Assembly (NCBI RefSeq): GCF_030908245.1
Contig: NZ_JAVFJJ010000020.1
Span: forward strand, 1-62,674
Direction: 5' to 3'
Source of the DNA: Sinomonas sp. ASV322
Lineage (GTDB): Bacteria > Actinomycetota > Actinomycetes > Actinomycetales > Micrococcaceae
Length of the DNA stretch: 62,674 nucleotides
Shown piece after piece: positions 35,193 through 44,060 of this stretch. Both the position numbers and the translations under genes were made by a program. The notes beneath the pieces are model-generated. The model was not told where the DNA came from. It worked only from the letters and a program-made list of their open reading frames with translations, and did no database searches. Within the stretch, counting starts at the first letter, position 1; every line of letters begins with the position of its first letter.

Positions 35193-36248
35193 GTGACTAT
35201 CGCGAGCGAAACCCTTCCAAGCGAGGCCTTGGAGCTTCCGCGCGAGACCTTCTCCCACCGGTCCATGGATCTCCCGGACGAACTGATCCGGGGCACGAGC
35301 GACCTCCACATCCACAGCGGACCGTGGCTGCAGTCCTGCCCCGGCCGGCTCGACCCCTTCCAGATCGCCGAGCAGGCGAGGGACGCGGGGATGAGGGCGC
35401 TCGTGTTCTACGACCACACGCTTGGCATCAGCAGCGGCACGGCGCAGCTCGCGAGCCGCCAAGTTCCCGGCATCGAGATCTTCGGCGGAATCATCCTCAC
35501 GAGCGTCCTGGGCGGCATGAATCCGCGCGCGGTAAAGACAGCACTGAATTACGGCTCCGGGGCGAAATTCGTGCATTTCGGCGCGCACTGCACGCATTAC
35601 ATGGTGAGCAACGAGGGCAGCTTCGTCGACGGCAAGCCAGTGCGCTTTGTGGACCAGTACCCGAAGTTCGCGAGGGACGAGCTGCCTCGGTCTATCCGGA
35701 TCCCGCTCGACGGTTCGGTTCCCGAAGAGCTCGCGGAGATCCTCACGCTCATCGCCGAGCGCCCCCACGTCCACCTCAATACGGGCCATGTCTCGGTCGA
35801 GGAGGCCATCCGGCTCGCCGATCTCGCTCTCGACTTCGGTATCGAGAAGATCGTTGTGGCTCACCCGTGCCGCGCCCGCATGACGACCGAGCAGCAGAAA
35901 TCGCTGGCCCAGAAGGGCGTCCTGCTCGAGGGCGCCGTCTCCGACTGGATGTTCCACCGCGGCCTCCGCCGGACCAACTACTACGTCGAGCGGGAGCTGG
36001 CCGACGAGATCGCCGGCATCGCGAGCACGCCCGAACTCGCCGGCGGCGTCGTTCCGTGGGCTCGGCAGATCCGCGAGATCGGCATCGAGCACTTCGTGCT
36101 CGGGACTGACTACGGGATCCGCTCTGGGCCCACTCCGCTTGAGGGGATGCGCACCCTTATCAGTACGCTGCTGGACCTCGAATTCACATCTGAGGAAATC
36201 CACACCCTGACTGTTTCCAACGCGGATCGGCTGCTGGGCCTCGACTGA
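35193..36248 (+). CDS. DUF6282-like metal-dependent hydrolase
   Basis: Protein of 351 aa from GTG 35193 behind AAGGAGATACCAGCA; ATG 35139 would add 18 residues without a good ribosome site. Metal-site motifs of the amidohydrolase superfamily are visible: SDLHIHSGPW (HxH), FGAHCTHYM, HLNTGHVSVE, IVVAHPC and FVLGTDYG (terminal Asp). It is last in the operon with the racemase-family protein. Probable role: hydrolysis of an amide or lactone intermediate. DUF6282 assignment is from memory of the family's pattern. Confidence 0.75.
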   Translation: MTIASETLPSEALELPRETFSHRSMDLPDELIRGTSDLHIHSGPWLQSCPGRLDPFQIAEQARDAGMRALVFYDHTLGISSGTAQLASRQVPGIEIFGGIILTSVLGGMNPRAVKTALNYGSGAKFVHFGAHCTHYMVSNEGSFVDGKPVRFVDQYPKFARDELPRSIRIPLDGSVPEELAEILTLIAERPHVHLNTGHVSVEEAIRLADLALDFGIEKIVVAHPCRARMTTEQQKSLAQKGVLLEGAVSDWMFHRGLRRTNYYVERELADEIAGIASTPELAGGVVPWARQIREIGIEHFVLGTDYGIRSGPTPLEGMRTLISTLLDLEFTSEEIHTLTVSNADRLLGLD

Positions 36249-36259
36249 CCTTTTGGTCG

Positions 36260-36286
36260 GGTGCCGCGGGCTCGACCCGCGGCACC
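36260..36286. terminator. Perfect 11-bp hairpin between convergent genes
   Basis: GGTGCCGCGGG (36260-36270) and CCCGCGGCACC (36276-36286) around loop CTCGA. It starts 12 bases after the hydrolase stop and ends 6 bases before the dinB stop on the other strand, so it can serve both. Confidence 0.85.
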
Positions 36287-36291
36287 TCGCC

Positions 36292-37365
36292 TTACCATCC
36301 GCCGCGCGTCGGCGTGTGTCCTTTGCGGGCATCGTCGGGCATTGCCATTTCGGCTCGCAGGCCGAGGAGTCGGATCGGACGGCCAGGTTCTATTGCGGCC
36401 GCGAGGTCCAAGGCCCGCGCGAGGATATCGTCCTGATCGAATGTCTCGGGGATCTTCCGCGCGTGGGTCTTGGTGAGGAACGGCGCATAGCGAACCTTGA
36501 GGGTCAGCCCGATCACCGGCCGTCCGTCCGCCACCACGTCCTCGAGGACATGCGCCGTCAGCTCCCTCACGGCGCCGTCCACCTGGGAAGGCTCGGTCAG
36601 GTCGCGCTGGAAGGTGGTCTCCCGGCTATGCCCGCGGGCAACCCACGGGGTGTCATCCACAACGCTGGCGCCGTCCCCGCGCCCGAGCTCCGCGTACCAC
36701 GGGCCCATCTTGGGGCCGAACTCCGGGACCAGGTCTTGGGGGTCAGACGCGGCGAGCTCGGCGACAGTGTTGATGCCGAGCTTGGTCAGCCGGGCCGACA
36801 CTCTGGCTCCGACGCCCCACAGGTCCTTGGTGGGCCGACCTCCCATGACGTCGAGCCAGTTCTCAGCAGTGAGCCGGAAGACCCCGGCCGGCTTGCCGAA
36901 ACCGGTGGCGACCTTGGCCCGGACCAGGGTGTCGCCAATGCCCACGCTGCAATGCAGCTGTGTCCGTTCCAGGACAGCGGCCTGCACCTGCCGGGCGTAC
37001 GCCTCCGGATCCTCCGTCTCAACGCCAACAAAGGCCTCATCCCAGCCCAGCACCTGCACCGTGGCGCCGGGCTGCGCGCGAAGGGTGGCCATCACCTCTT
37101 CAGACGCTACGAGGTACGCCTCGTGATCGACGGGCAGGATCACGGCGTCGGGCACTTTCCGGGCCGCAATTCGCAGGGGCATTCCGGAACCAACGCCGAA
37201 CGCCCTGGCTTCGTAGGACGCGGTCGACACCACGGCCCGTTCCGTTGGGTCGCCCCTCCCGCCGACGATGATCGGCTTGCCCGCAAGCTCCGGCCGCCTC
37301 AGCACCTCGACCGCTGCGATGAACTGGTCGAGATCGACGTGCAGCACCCATCGGGTTCGGCTCAC
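36292..37365 (-). CDS. dinB: DNA polymerase IV (Y family)
   Basis: Protein of 357 aa with a GTG start at 37365. Y-family motifs: WVLHVDLDQFIAAVE (first catalytic Asp), ASYEARAFGVGSGMP, VQVLGWDEAFVGV (motif with Asp-Glu, normally S-x-D-E), LHCSVGIGDTLVRAKVA. The helix-hairpin-helix region is DLWGVGARVSARLTKLGI, followed by the little-finger domain. Error-prone translesion synthesis; the gene stands alone. The usual S-[IL]-D-E is G-W-D-E here, a mild deviation. Confidence 0.9.
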   Translation of the reverse strand: MSRTRWVLHVDLDQFIAAVEVLRRPELAGKPIIVGGRGDPTERAVVSTASYEARAFGVGSGMPLRIAARKVPDAVILPVDHEAYLVASEEVMATLRAQPGATVQVLGWDEAFVGVETEDPEAYARQVQAAVLERTQLHCSVGIGDTLVRAKVATGFGKPAGVFRLTAENWLDVMGGRPTKDLWGVGARVSARLTKLGINTVAELAASDPQDLVPEFGPKMGPWYAELGRGDGASVVDDTPWVARGHSRETTFQRDLTEPSQVDGAVRELTAHVLEDVVADGRPVIGLTLKVRYAPFLTKTHARKIPETFDQDDILARALDLAAAIEPGRPIRLLGLRAEMAMPDDARKGHTPTRGGW

Positions 37366-37611
37366 GCCACCAGTGTGCCCTAAACGTGTCTGGCAGGCAT
37401 CGACTCACCACCGAGCTTAGCTGTGGAGGCTGCAGCCCCTGACCCCTCCGAGGCCAAAAATCGAGCTGCTCGGCTCATTGATTGCACTCGGCAGATACGA
37501 TACGACGCCCGACGTGGGGTGCCGATCGAGCTGCTTGGGGAGCCGCGAGCCGAAGAAGGGGCCGGGAGCAATTCGCTCTCGCGAACCACTCTCGGCACCC
37601 GTCATCCGAGG

Positions 37612-37854
37612 CTAGGACTCGGACCGCTTGGCCCGGGCGGCTGCGTCGTGGATAACCCACCGCCTGACAAGGATCGTGTCAATGATTGCCTCGAGTATAA
37701 CAATTGACCAGAAGACCCAAATTTGCACCACTGCCCAAATCGTGCCGACTAGCAAAGATATTAGAATCACCGCTGTCGCATACCCATAAATCCGTCGCGG
37801 CCATGTTGCGTTTCTCGCCTCCGCATATTCTCGGAGTACGTGGAGGATCTTCAC
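37612..37854 (-). CDS. Small two-helix membrane protein
   Basis: Protein of 80 aa from GTG 37854, preceded by GGGAGCCTGAC. It opens KILHVLREYAEARNATWPRR, has two membrane segments (TAVILISLLVGTIWAVV and IWVFWSIVILEAIIDTIL) and a basic tail. It follows the frameshifted secreted-protein gene by 17 bases and is probably co-transcribed. Function unknown. Confidence 0.6.
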   Translation of the reverse strand: MKILHVLREYAEARNATWPRRIYGYATAVILISLLVGTIWAVVQIWVFWSIVILEAIIDTILVRRWVIHDAAARAKRSES

Positions 37855-37871
37855 GTCAGGCTCCCACCGTC

Positions 37872-38788
37872 CTAACTGCAGTAGCCGCCAGTGTAACGGA
37901 AGGCCATGGCACCAATAGGGGCAGGAGCCAGCTGAATGCATTCACGGTTCGCGTTCGCGATGATCGCTTGGATCGCAATCTGGCCGGAGGACAGACCGCA
38001 CATCGCGTACGTAACGGGCATCCAGGACGTGAACTTGGCACAGACCTTCAGAACTCCGATCCAAGTTGTCGATGTCATCGTCTCAAACCTGTTCAGCTTC
38101 ACCACAGGGAAGAACCCGAGCCAGCCAAACTGTGGATCTGCCACGATCGGATAGGAGCCGCCACTCGAAGTCGAGACAGTCTGCGTCAGGCGGTTACCCT
38201 TCACTGTGAAGTTGGTCGAGACGTCGCGTCCGGTCGCATCCCGCGCCCACGGCACGTCAACGTAATTGCGGGCATCTCCGTTCGAATCAGACACGAGGAC
38301 AGCACCGCTCGATCCGACCGCCAGCTGAGCAGGCTTCCCGTCGATCGTGATGTCGAAGGAAACGAATGCGCTGCTGATCTTGACTCTATGACCGCGAATC
38401 CAGCTGGCGCGGTGTCTGGCTTCTCGGCAAACACCACCATTAGGCCCTCAGATAGCTTGATCTCCGAAGACGATAGGTCCTTGATTGAGGATTTCTTCGC
38501 CTTCTTCTGGCCAGTTGATACAGGCAGAACGGTCATCGTTCCGCTCTCAGGCCCACTAATGGTCATCGAGCCATCCTGCGCATACTTGACTTGCTGAGAC
38601 TTGTCTTTCGCACGCGTCGACGTGCTGAGGCGCTCAGCACCTTGGAACGGCGACGACTTCTCAACCTGCTCAGTCGGACTCAAACCAGAGTTTCGGCCCT
38701 CGTTCGCCTCAGCCGGCGCAATCGCGCTGATGGCTAGGAACGCAACCGCCGCGAACGACGTCGCCAGCCTTACAAATCGCTTGGACAT
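37872..38788 (-). pseudogene. Secreted protein gene broken by a frameshift
   Basis: From ATG 38788 a Sec signal (MSKRFVRLATSFAAVAFLAI, then APAEA) and mature chain run to about GFAV near 38405. The natural continuation, VKISSAFVSFDITIDGKPAQ, is in another frame and reaches the stop at 37872 through SYPIVADPQFGWLG, a motif seen in many actinobacterial secreted proteins. The first frame instead reads arginine/serine-rich shadow to 38201. A 1- or 2-base indel near 38370-38405 explains both. It could also be a sequencing error. Confidence 0.7.
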
Positions 38789-38915
38789 GTTTCCCCCATT
38801 CCTACGATCGTTCGCTCCTAGGAGCGACCCCGAGGAGTGCTCCCCCTCGCGTGAAGCTCATCCAAACAGTCAGGCCAGACGTTGTCAAACAGTAGGTAAC
38901 GAATAAAGAAGCAAT

Positions 38916-38947
38916 GTTAGGCAATTCTTAGGCGGATTTTAGGCACC
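38916..38947. repeat. Spaced TTAGGC repeats, also present at 48.5 kb
   Basis: GTTAGGCAATTCTTAGGCG (38916-38934) matches GTTAGGCATTTCTTAGGCA (48473-48491) at 17 of 19 bases. Each is followed by TTAGGCACC (38939-38947; 48538-48546). Both copies sit upstream of minus-strand islet genes and beside a decayed gene end. Regulatory direct repeats or recombination scar. Confidence 0.6.
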
Positions 38948-38969
38948 GCTCCTGGCCTGCGCACCGTCG

Positions 38970-39215
38970 CTAGCTTCTCCCGCTTCCTCGAGCCTCAAGC
39001 ACAGCTGTGAGCCTTGCCACCTGCTCGCTGAGAGAACGAATCTGATCCTCGAGCGGCTCCTCGAAGCCCTCGATGACCGCGCCCACCTGTTTGGACGTCC
39101 TTGCCGCAGTCTCCGCGGACACACTCTCCACGAGCCACGAGGCGATCGACGCCGTCATCACGCCGAGCACGGCGATGCCCGCCACCATCAGGCCAGCGGC
39201 GAAGCGCCCGACTGC
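38970..39215 (-). pseudogene. 3' remnant of a third potassium channel gene
   Basis: The frame ending at 38970 encodes GRFAAGLMVAGIAVLGVMTA, then SIASWLVESVSAETAART and LEDQIRSLSEQVARLTAVLE, nearly the same as the end of copy 2 (22287-23042). Pore and filter are missing: similarity stops about 39215, just at the position following the filter. No start codon or upstream channel sequence remains. Confidence 0.85.
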
Positions 39216-39275
39216 TGACCGGGATCGGACGCGTCGCTTCCCCGGTCCCCCGATTGCACGGGAGACAATCGACCC

Positions 39276-39854
39276 ATGGGCGGAACGATGTATGGAGCGC
39301 ATGGTCCTGACGGTCGAGCAGCGACGCGGCGACAACGCTCGCTCGCTGCGGCCGAAGACTTCGGCTTGTTCGCGGCACGCGTGTCTTCGTTGGGGATTCG
39401 TCAAGGATCGGTGGAGGGACCGTCATCGTCCCGTCGCGGCAAGACGGTAGTGACCCGGTTCGTCCGGGTAGGCGGTAGTGCCGGGGGCAGCGGGGCCTCG
39501 GAGTGTCTGGTAACGCTGAAGCCGCCAACCGCCGCTGGGCTGACCCCCGTGCAAATACTCGAATCTCTCGCGACGGAGATGTCAGCCTTTGCACAACGTG
39601 CACTGGGAGCCGAGGACTTTTCTATCGCGCGGGTGCTTGCGCATGCAGCCGGGGAACCCGCCTCCCTCCGGATTGACGGGAGCCCGCGGGAGGGCTGGTC
39701 ACTCCGAGCCGGACATATCAGCGGCGTCGCGTGTCGCCACGCCGATCGGATAGTGATGTGGCTGGGTGTGGAAAGCGCGCCACCCCGGCTGATAGACACC
39801 GAAGATTTGGCCGATGCGCTCCGTAGAATATCGCCGTCGAGAGTGGTCGACTAA
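39276..39854 (+). CDS. Hypothetical protein
   Basis: Protein of 192 aa (ATG 39276, or ATG 39288). N-terminal half is Arg/Ser-rich and may be unstructured; the C-terminal half looks globular (LTPVQILESLATEMSAFAQ, GEPASLRIDGSPREGWSL, DRIVMWLGVESAPPRLI). No family recognised. It lies between a potassium-channel remnant and an RpiR remnant. Confidence 0.5.
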   Translation: MGGTMYGAHGPDGRAATRRQRSLAAAEDFGLFAARVSSLGIRQGSVEGPSSSRRGKTVVTRFVRVGGSAGGSGASECLVTLKPPTAAGLTPVQILESLATEMSAFAQRALGAEDFSIARVLAHAAGEPASLRIDGSPREGWSLRAGHISGVACRHADRIVMWLGVESAPPRLIDTEDLADALRRISPSRVVD

Positions 39855-39916
39855 CGCCGACTATGACGACGTCGTCCTCGCCGACGTGCGCGAGCTCCTC
39901 GCCGAGCGCTTGGCCT
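39854..39916 (-). pseudogene. Internal fragment of an RpiR-type regulator gene
   Basis: The minus strand encodes GQALGEELAHVGEDDVVIVG, matching PGQSLGEEFAHVGEGDVVMV of the SIS domain of the RpiR gene at 29294-30157. Only about 60 bases are left, ending abruptly at the VOC gene's downstream side. No frame extends either way. Confidence 0.75.
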
Positions 39917-39920
39917 TATC

Positions 39921-40331
39921 TCACCCCTGCAGACTTAGCTGCCACGACACCCCGAACCGGTCGTTGACCCACCCGAACTTGGCGCCGAAGCCGTAGCTTC
40001 CCAACGGCATGAGTTCCGTTCCCTGCTCGGCGAGGGCCGCGTAGAGGCGGTCGATCTCGGCCTCGTCCTGGCACTGGACGAAGAGCGAGACCGACGGGGT
40101 GAAGGTGAAGTCGTGCGCGACGGGGCTGTCGATGCACATATATCGCTGGCCAGCGAGCGAGAACGATGCGTGCTGCACGGTCCCCTCCCTGCCCGGACCA
40201 TCCGGGCCGTAGAGGCTCACGGTGATGATCTCGGCGTCGTCGAAGAGCGAAGTGTAGAAGGTCATTGCTTCCTCGGCGTTGCCTTCGAACATCAGGAATG
40301 TCGTGATCTTCTGCGGGGTTTCGATCTCCAT
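39921..40331 (-). CDS. PhnB-like VOC family protein
   Basis: Protein of 136 aa. It opens KITTFLMFEGNAEEAMTFY and ends KFGWVNDRFGVSWQLS, the hallmark first and last strands of PhnB/3-demethylubiquinone-methyltransferase-like VOC proteins. FSLAGQRYMCIDSP and VSLFVQCQDEAEIDRLYAAL lie between. Complete single module; substrate unknown. Confidence 0.9.
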   Translation of the reverse strand: MEIETPQKITTFLMFEGNAEEAMTFYTSLFDDAEIITVSLYGPDGPGREGTVQHASFSLAGQRYMCIDSPVAHDFTFTPSVSLFVQCQDEAEIDRLYAALAEQGTELMPLGSYGFGAKFGWVNDRFGVSWQLSLQG

Positions 40332-40461
40332 GCCACGTACTCCTCAGGGGTGCGATTGACGGTGGACACGTCGCTATCGTAGAACGCCCGTGCCGACGGG
40401 AGGCCGGAGCGCCTGCGCCCACACCGGCGACCGGAGCCAGCAAGCAGGCGATGATGGAACC

Positions 40462-40827
40462 ATGAGCGACGACACGGAAATGGTTCGACGCGGCATAGGG
40501 ATCCTCACGGCGACCCTGAATTGGGAACCGGATGATCCGGCGGCAACTCAAATGTTCAAGGAATCCTTGAAGGCACTCGTGCGGGTCGATGAGAGCGTAT
40601 CTGTCTCATTCGCGGGCGGAAATCCCGAACAGGCTGCCGTGCTCCGAGAGGTTCTCCCCCAGGTGGTCGCACGAGTCATCGAAGCACTCGCCCCTGACTA
40701 CACGCGCCTGCTTCTGGGGATGGCCGCCGGGTTCAAGACCGTTGCAGACTCGTACCGGCGCGACGTTCCAGACGCCAACATCGAAGGTCTGCTCCAGAAC
40801 GCCGCCCTGCATTTGGCAGAGGAGTAG
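40462..40827 (+). CDS. Hypothetical protein
   Basis: Protein of 121 aa from ATG 40462. Acidic, all-helical by composition (SDDTEMVRRGIGILTATLNW, QAAVLREVLPQVVARVIEAL, NIEGLLQNAALHLAEE). No domain recognised. Convergent with the next gene, 13 bases apart. Confidence 0.55.
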   Translation: MSDDTEMVRRGIGILTATLNWEPDDPAATQMFKESLKALVRVDESVSVSFAGGNPEQAAVLREVLPQVVARVIEALAPDYTRLLLGMAAGFKTVADSYRRDVPDANIEGLLQNAALHLAEE

Positions 40828-40840
40828 CCGGCAGGCGCTC

Positions 40841-41611
40841 TCAACTACGCCAGACCTCCCGGTCTTCCGCCCGGAGCGGAGCGAAGAACTTCCCCGTCTG
40901 CCCGCGCCGGACGGAACCTTCGCCGACCACGCGTGGCGCGATCGCCCAATGGCAGGAATGGCGGTAGTCGAGCTCTTCGTCGTCGTCGGCTTTCCATTCC
41001 TCGAGCTGTTGGCGGGCGCTGCCCTCGTCGGGATGGAGCGACGTGTGGATGACCCCGTTCTTCTGGTCCGAGATCACCAGGGTCCAGAGCATGGCCGATG
41101 TCTTGTCCCGCGCGAGCCTCGCGCGGATATCGACAAGCCCTCCCGGGGTGCAACCGAGGCGGTCGACGACGGCGACCGTTGCGTCTGCGATGCCCAGTCG
41201 GATCAGGCGAGCGGCAATCTGATCCTCGCGCATCTCGAGCTGCTCTGCCAGCGCGGGCATCGCCGGCTCGCGAGCCTCCCAGGCTGTTTGGAGAAGGGCG
41301 TCCGCCGTTTCGTCCCACCAGGGAAGCCCCCTGCCCTTGTGAGTGAGCCGGGCTCGTTCCATCCATTCGGTCTCCGACTCGGCGTCGATGAATTCCCGGA
41401 AGACGTCGAAACCCCCCTTGCGGACTGAACGTGAATCGTCACCCATGCCGGTGGCGTAGAGGAGCCGGAGCCTTGAGGCGATGGCAGACGGGCTGCGGCC
41501 AACGAGCGAGGCGACCTCTTCGTCTACGAGACCGAGCCTGAATCCTTCGTAGATGCGTTGGTAGTCCACGGACTCCCACATGAGACTGTGCCTCGTCTCG
41601 TTCGGCGTCAT
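40841..41611 (-). CDS. Hypothetical protein with helix-turn-helix-like segments
   Basis: Protein of 256 aa from ATG 41611, preceded by GGGGGAAC. The N-terminus holds EGFRLGLVDEEVASLVGRSP, continuing SAIASRLRLLY, which resembles a resolvase-type HTH; a second similar unit is PALAEQLEMREDQIAARLIR. The C-terminal part has TSAMLWTLVISDQKNGVIH. Possibly DNA-binding; no known family. Confidence 0.6.
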   Translation of the reverse strand: MTPNETRHSLMWESVDYQRIYEGFRLGLVDEEVASLVGRSPSAIASRLRLLYATGMGDDSRSVRKGGFDVFREFIDAESETEWMERARLTHKGRGLPWWDETADALLQTAWEAREPAMPALAEQLEMREDQIAARLIRLGIADATVAVVDRLGCTPGGLVDIRARLARDKTSAMLWTLVISDQKNGVIHTSLHPDEGSARQQLEEWKADDDEELDYRHSCHWAIAPRVVGEGSVRRGQTGKFFAPLRAEDREVWRS

Positions 41612-41644
41612 AGTTCCCCCAAGAAGTCGTATCGAAGGCAGCTC

Positions 41645-42193
41645 TCACACATGCGCGAGCGTTCTGTCCGGAAGGCGGCGCCACGCACGTGCCATGCTGT
41701 CCCGGAATGTCAATTCGGCACAGAAGTCACGGTTCTTGAAAATCGGTTCGAGTTCCGCGCGCGAAACTGCCTTAGGCATCTCGGGAATCCCCTTGTGGGG
41801 CTTCACAAAATAGAGCCCAGGCGGTACCACTTTGAGGGTCACATTGATCGCATCGATGTCGATTCCGCCCTGCGTCACCGAATGCGAGCGCGTCACAGCG
41901 ACGTCATAGATGGGGCCATTGGAAACGTTGGCGATTGCGACGCCCCACGGTCCGTCGCTCCCGAGACGTCGGGCTGGCCAGGTCGAGACCTGATGAGCCT
42001 GCGCCCGCGACAGCTCCTGGCGCCTCTCCTCATCCCGAACGCGTTCGACGTTCAGCTGCTGCTCTGCCGCCTCCGCGGCCTTCTTGGCGTGCGCCGTGGA
42101 GAGAGCCACGTAGAACAGCGCGATCGCGGTCGCAACGCTTCCGATCGCCGTCGCAACGCTTCCGAGGCCCTGCAATATGTCAACCCAATTCAT
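41645..42193 (-). CDS. Membrane-anchored protein of unknown function
   Basis: Protein of 182 aa from ATG 42193 behind AGGGGGAATG. One N-terminal membrane helix (LGSVATAIGSVATAIALFYV) contains a duplicated 7-residue GSVATAI, matched by a DNA direct repeat. A coiled coil (KKAAEAAEQQLNVERVRDEE) and a soluble domain follow. The arrangement resembles small anchored proteins of prophage and defence islands, but nothing specific is shown. Confidence 0.55.
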   Translation of the reverse strand: MNWVDILQGLGSVATAIGSVATAIALFYVALSTAHAKKAAEAAEQQLNVERVRDEERRQELSRAQAHQVSTWPARRLGSDGPWGVAIANVSNGPIYDVAVTRSHSVTQGGIDIDAINVTLKVVPPGLYFVKPHKGIPEMPKAVSRAELEPIFKNRDFCAELTFRDSMARAWRRLPDRTLAHV

Positions 42194-42393
42194 GACATTC
42201 CCCCTGATATTCCTGACTTTGGTTGCGCGAGCACTATGGCCCGACCTCGCGTCACAATGCAAGTCAATGACGGCGCATACAGCTCCATTCGCGACAAATT
42301 GATCGTCGAATTCGGCACGATTGTCAAGCACGGACGTGAGCAGTCGTGACAAAGGCGACCTGCACTGGGCCCTATTTGCACTGCCCCTTGGCG

Positions 42394-44019
42394 TCAAGTC
42401 CTCTCGCGAGGCCTCGTTCCAAGACGGCCAGCGTCGGTTCGCACGTGGCGCCCGCGGTGACGCTCATGACTCGAGCCCGCCCCCGCCGTCGTCCGCTCCT
42501 GACCCTCCGGCCCGCGCAACGGGACCTCGCGCAGGGTCAGAACAAGGACGAAGGCGACGGCGATGATCGGGATCGCGTAGACGAACATCCCGGTCAGCGC
42601 GTTCGAGAACGCGATCTCGAACCCCTGCCGTAGCGCCGCGGGCAGGCGCGAGACCAGCGCCGGGGTGATCGAATCCGTGCTCGGCAGACGGGACGCAACC
42701 CCCGCAGGGAGGTGCTGGGCGAGCTGGTCGGTGAGCCGGCTCGTGAAGATCGAGCCGAAGATCGACACCCCGAGGGAGCCGCCCACCAGCCGGCCCAGGG
42801 TCACCGTCGACGTCGCCGTCCCGACGTCCGGGATCGCCGCCGCGTTCTGGGCGATGACTACCATCACCTGCATCGTGAGCCCGATCCCGAGCCCGAGCAC
42901 CACCATGTACAACCCCGACGTGAGCCGGTCCGTGTCCACGCCCATCGTCGAGAGCAGGTAGAACGCCGCCCCCACCACGAGCGCGCCCACAATCGGCGAC
43001 CATTTGTAATGCCCCGTCCGGCTGATGATCTGCCCCGAGACTCCCGCGGACACGATGAGCCCGGCCATCATCGGCACGAGCAGCAGCCCCGAATTCGCCG
43101 CACTCGCCCCGGACACGATCTGCAGGAACAGCGGCAAGAACGCTATCCCGCCGAACATCGCAAAGCCGATGATGAAGCTCACGGAAGCGGCGACGTCGAA
43201 CGCCGGCAGCCGGAACAGCCGCAGCGGGATGATCGGCACGGCGGCGGCCCGCTCGGCGAAGACGAAGCCGACGAGGAGCAGAACCCCAGCCGCCCCGAGG
43301 ACGTAGATGGTCGGCGAGTCCCAGGCGACGGTCCTGCCGCCCCACGTCGTCAGGAGCACGATGCAGGTCAGGGCCGCGCCGAGCAGGACGGCGCCGAGGA
43401 AGTCGATCCGCCGCTCCCCTCCGCGGCGGGGCACCTTGAGCACCTTGCCGACGACGGCGAGTGCCACCGCGCCGATCGGTAGGTTGATGTAGAAGATCCA
43501 TCGCCAGGAGACGTAGTCGGTCAGGTAGCCGCCGATGAGCGGCCCGGCGACCGACGCGAGGCCGAACACGGCACCCATGTAGCCCTGGTATCGGCCGCGT
43601 TCGCGGGGCGTCACGATGTCCGCGATCGTCGCCTGCGCGCCGACCATGAGCCCGCCGCCGCCCACGCCCTGCAAGGCCCGGAACGCGATGAGCTGCCCCA
43701 TGCTCTGGGAGATCCCCGACGCCGCCGAGCCGATGAGGAAGATGACAATCGCGATGAGGAACAGCGGCTTGCGTCCGTAGAGGTCGCCGAGCTTGCCGTA
43801 CAGCGGCATCACGACCGACGACGCAAGGATGTACGCCGTCACGACCCACGAGAGTTCTTGGAGCCCGTTGAGCTCGCCGACGATCGTCGGCAGGGCCGTG
43901 GCCACGATCGTCTGGTCCATCGCTGCGAGGAGCATCCCGAGCATGAGCCCCGACATCGCCGTGAGGACCTGACGGTAAGTGCGCGGCGCGGGAACGGAAG
44001 CGTCGAAAGCGGCTGACAT
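42394..44019 (-). CDS. DHA2-family MFS drug exporter
   Basis: Protein of 541 aa, 14 membrane helices. The start is ATG 44019, fixed by TTTGGAGGTC just before it and by the remnants at 20.4 and 46.8 kb that keep the same leader. Motifs: AAMDQTIVATALPTIVGEL (motif D1), YGKLGDLYGRKPLF (motif A) and GGLMVGAQATIAD / VFGLASVAGPLIGGYLTD (motif C). Proton-driven multidrug efflux at the membrane. An operator-like inverted repeat lies 15 bases upstream, so a repressor such as TetR or MarR is expected. Confidence 0.92.
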   Translation of the reverse strand: MSAAFDASVPAPRTYRQVLTAMSGLMLGMLLAAMDQTIVATALPTIVGELNGLQELSWVVTAYILASSVVMPLYGKLGDLYGRKPLFLIAIVIFLIGSAASGISQSMGQLIAFRALQGVGGGGLMVGAQATIADIVTPRERGRYQGYMGAVFGLASVAGPLIGGYLTDYVSWRWIFYINLPIGAVALAVVGKVLKVPRRGGERRIDFLGAVLLGAALTCIVLLTTWGGRTVAWDSPTIYVLGAAGVLLLVGFVFAERAAAVPIIPLRLFRLPAFDVAASVSFIIGFAMFGGIAFLPLFLQIVSGASAANSGLLLVPMMAGLIVSAGVSGQIISRTGHYKWSPIVGALVVGAAFYLLSTMGVDTDRLTSGLYMVVLGLGIGLTMQVMVVIAQNAAAIPDVGTATSTVTLGRLVGGSLGVSIFGSIFTSRLTDQLAQHLPAGVASRLPSTDSITPALVSRLPAALRQGFEIAFSNALTGMFVYAIPIIAVAFVLVLTLREVPLRGPEGQERTTAGAGSSHERHRGRHVRTDAGRLGTRPRERT

Positions 44020-44033
44020 GACCTCGACCTCCA

Positions 44034-44060
44034 AACGGTGAGGATCTCCGTCTCTCCGTT
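44034..44060. promoter_or_regulatory. Inverted-repeat operator before the DHA2 exporter
   Basis: AACGGTGAG (44034-44042) and CTCTCCGTT (44052-44060), an inverted repeat with one mismatch and a 9-base spacer. The same architecture is kept at 20491-20519 and, with AACGGCGAG and again a 9-base spacer, at 46865-46891. Confidence 0.7.

Noticed and set aside
37423-37707. 94-codon plus-strand ORF downstream of dinB
   Set aside because: No ribosome site or recognisable protein features, and it overlaps the better supported minus-strand membrane protein gene.
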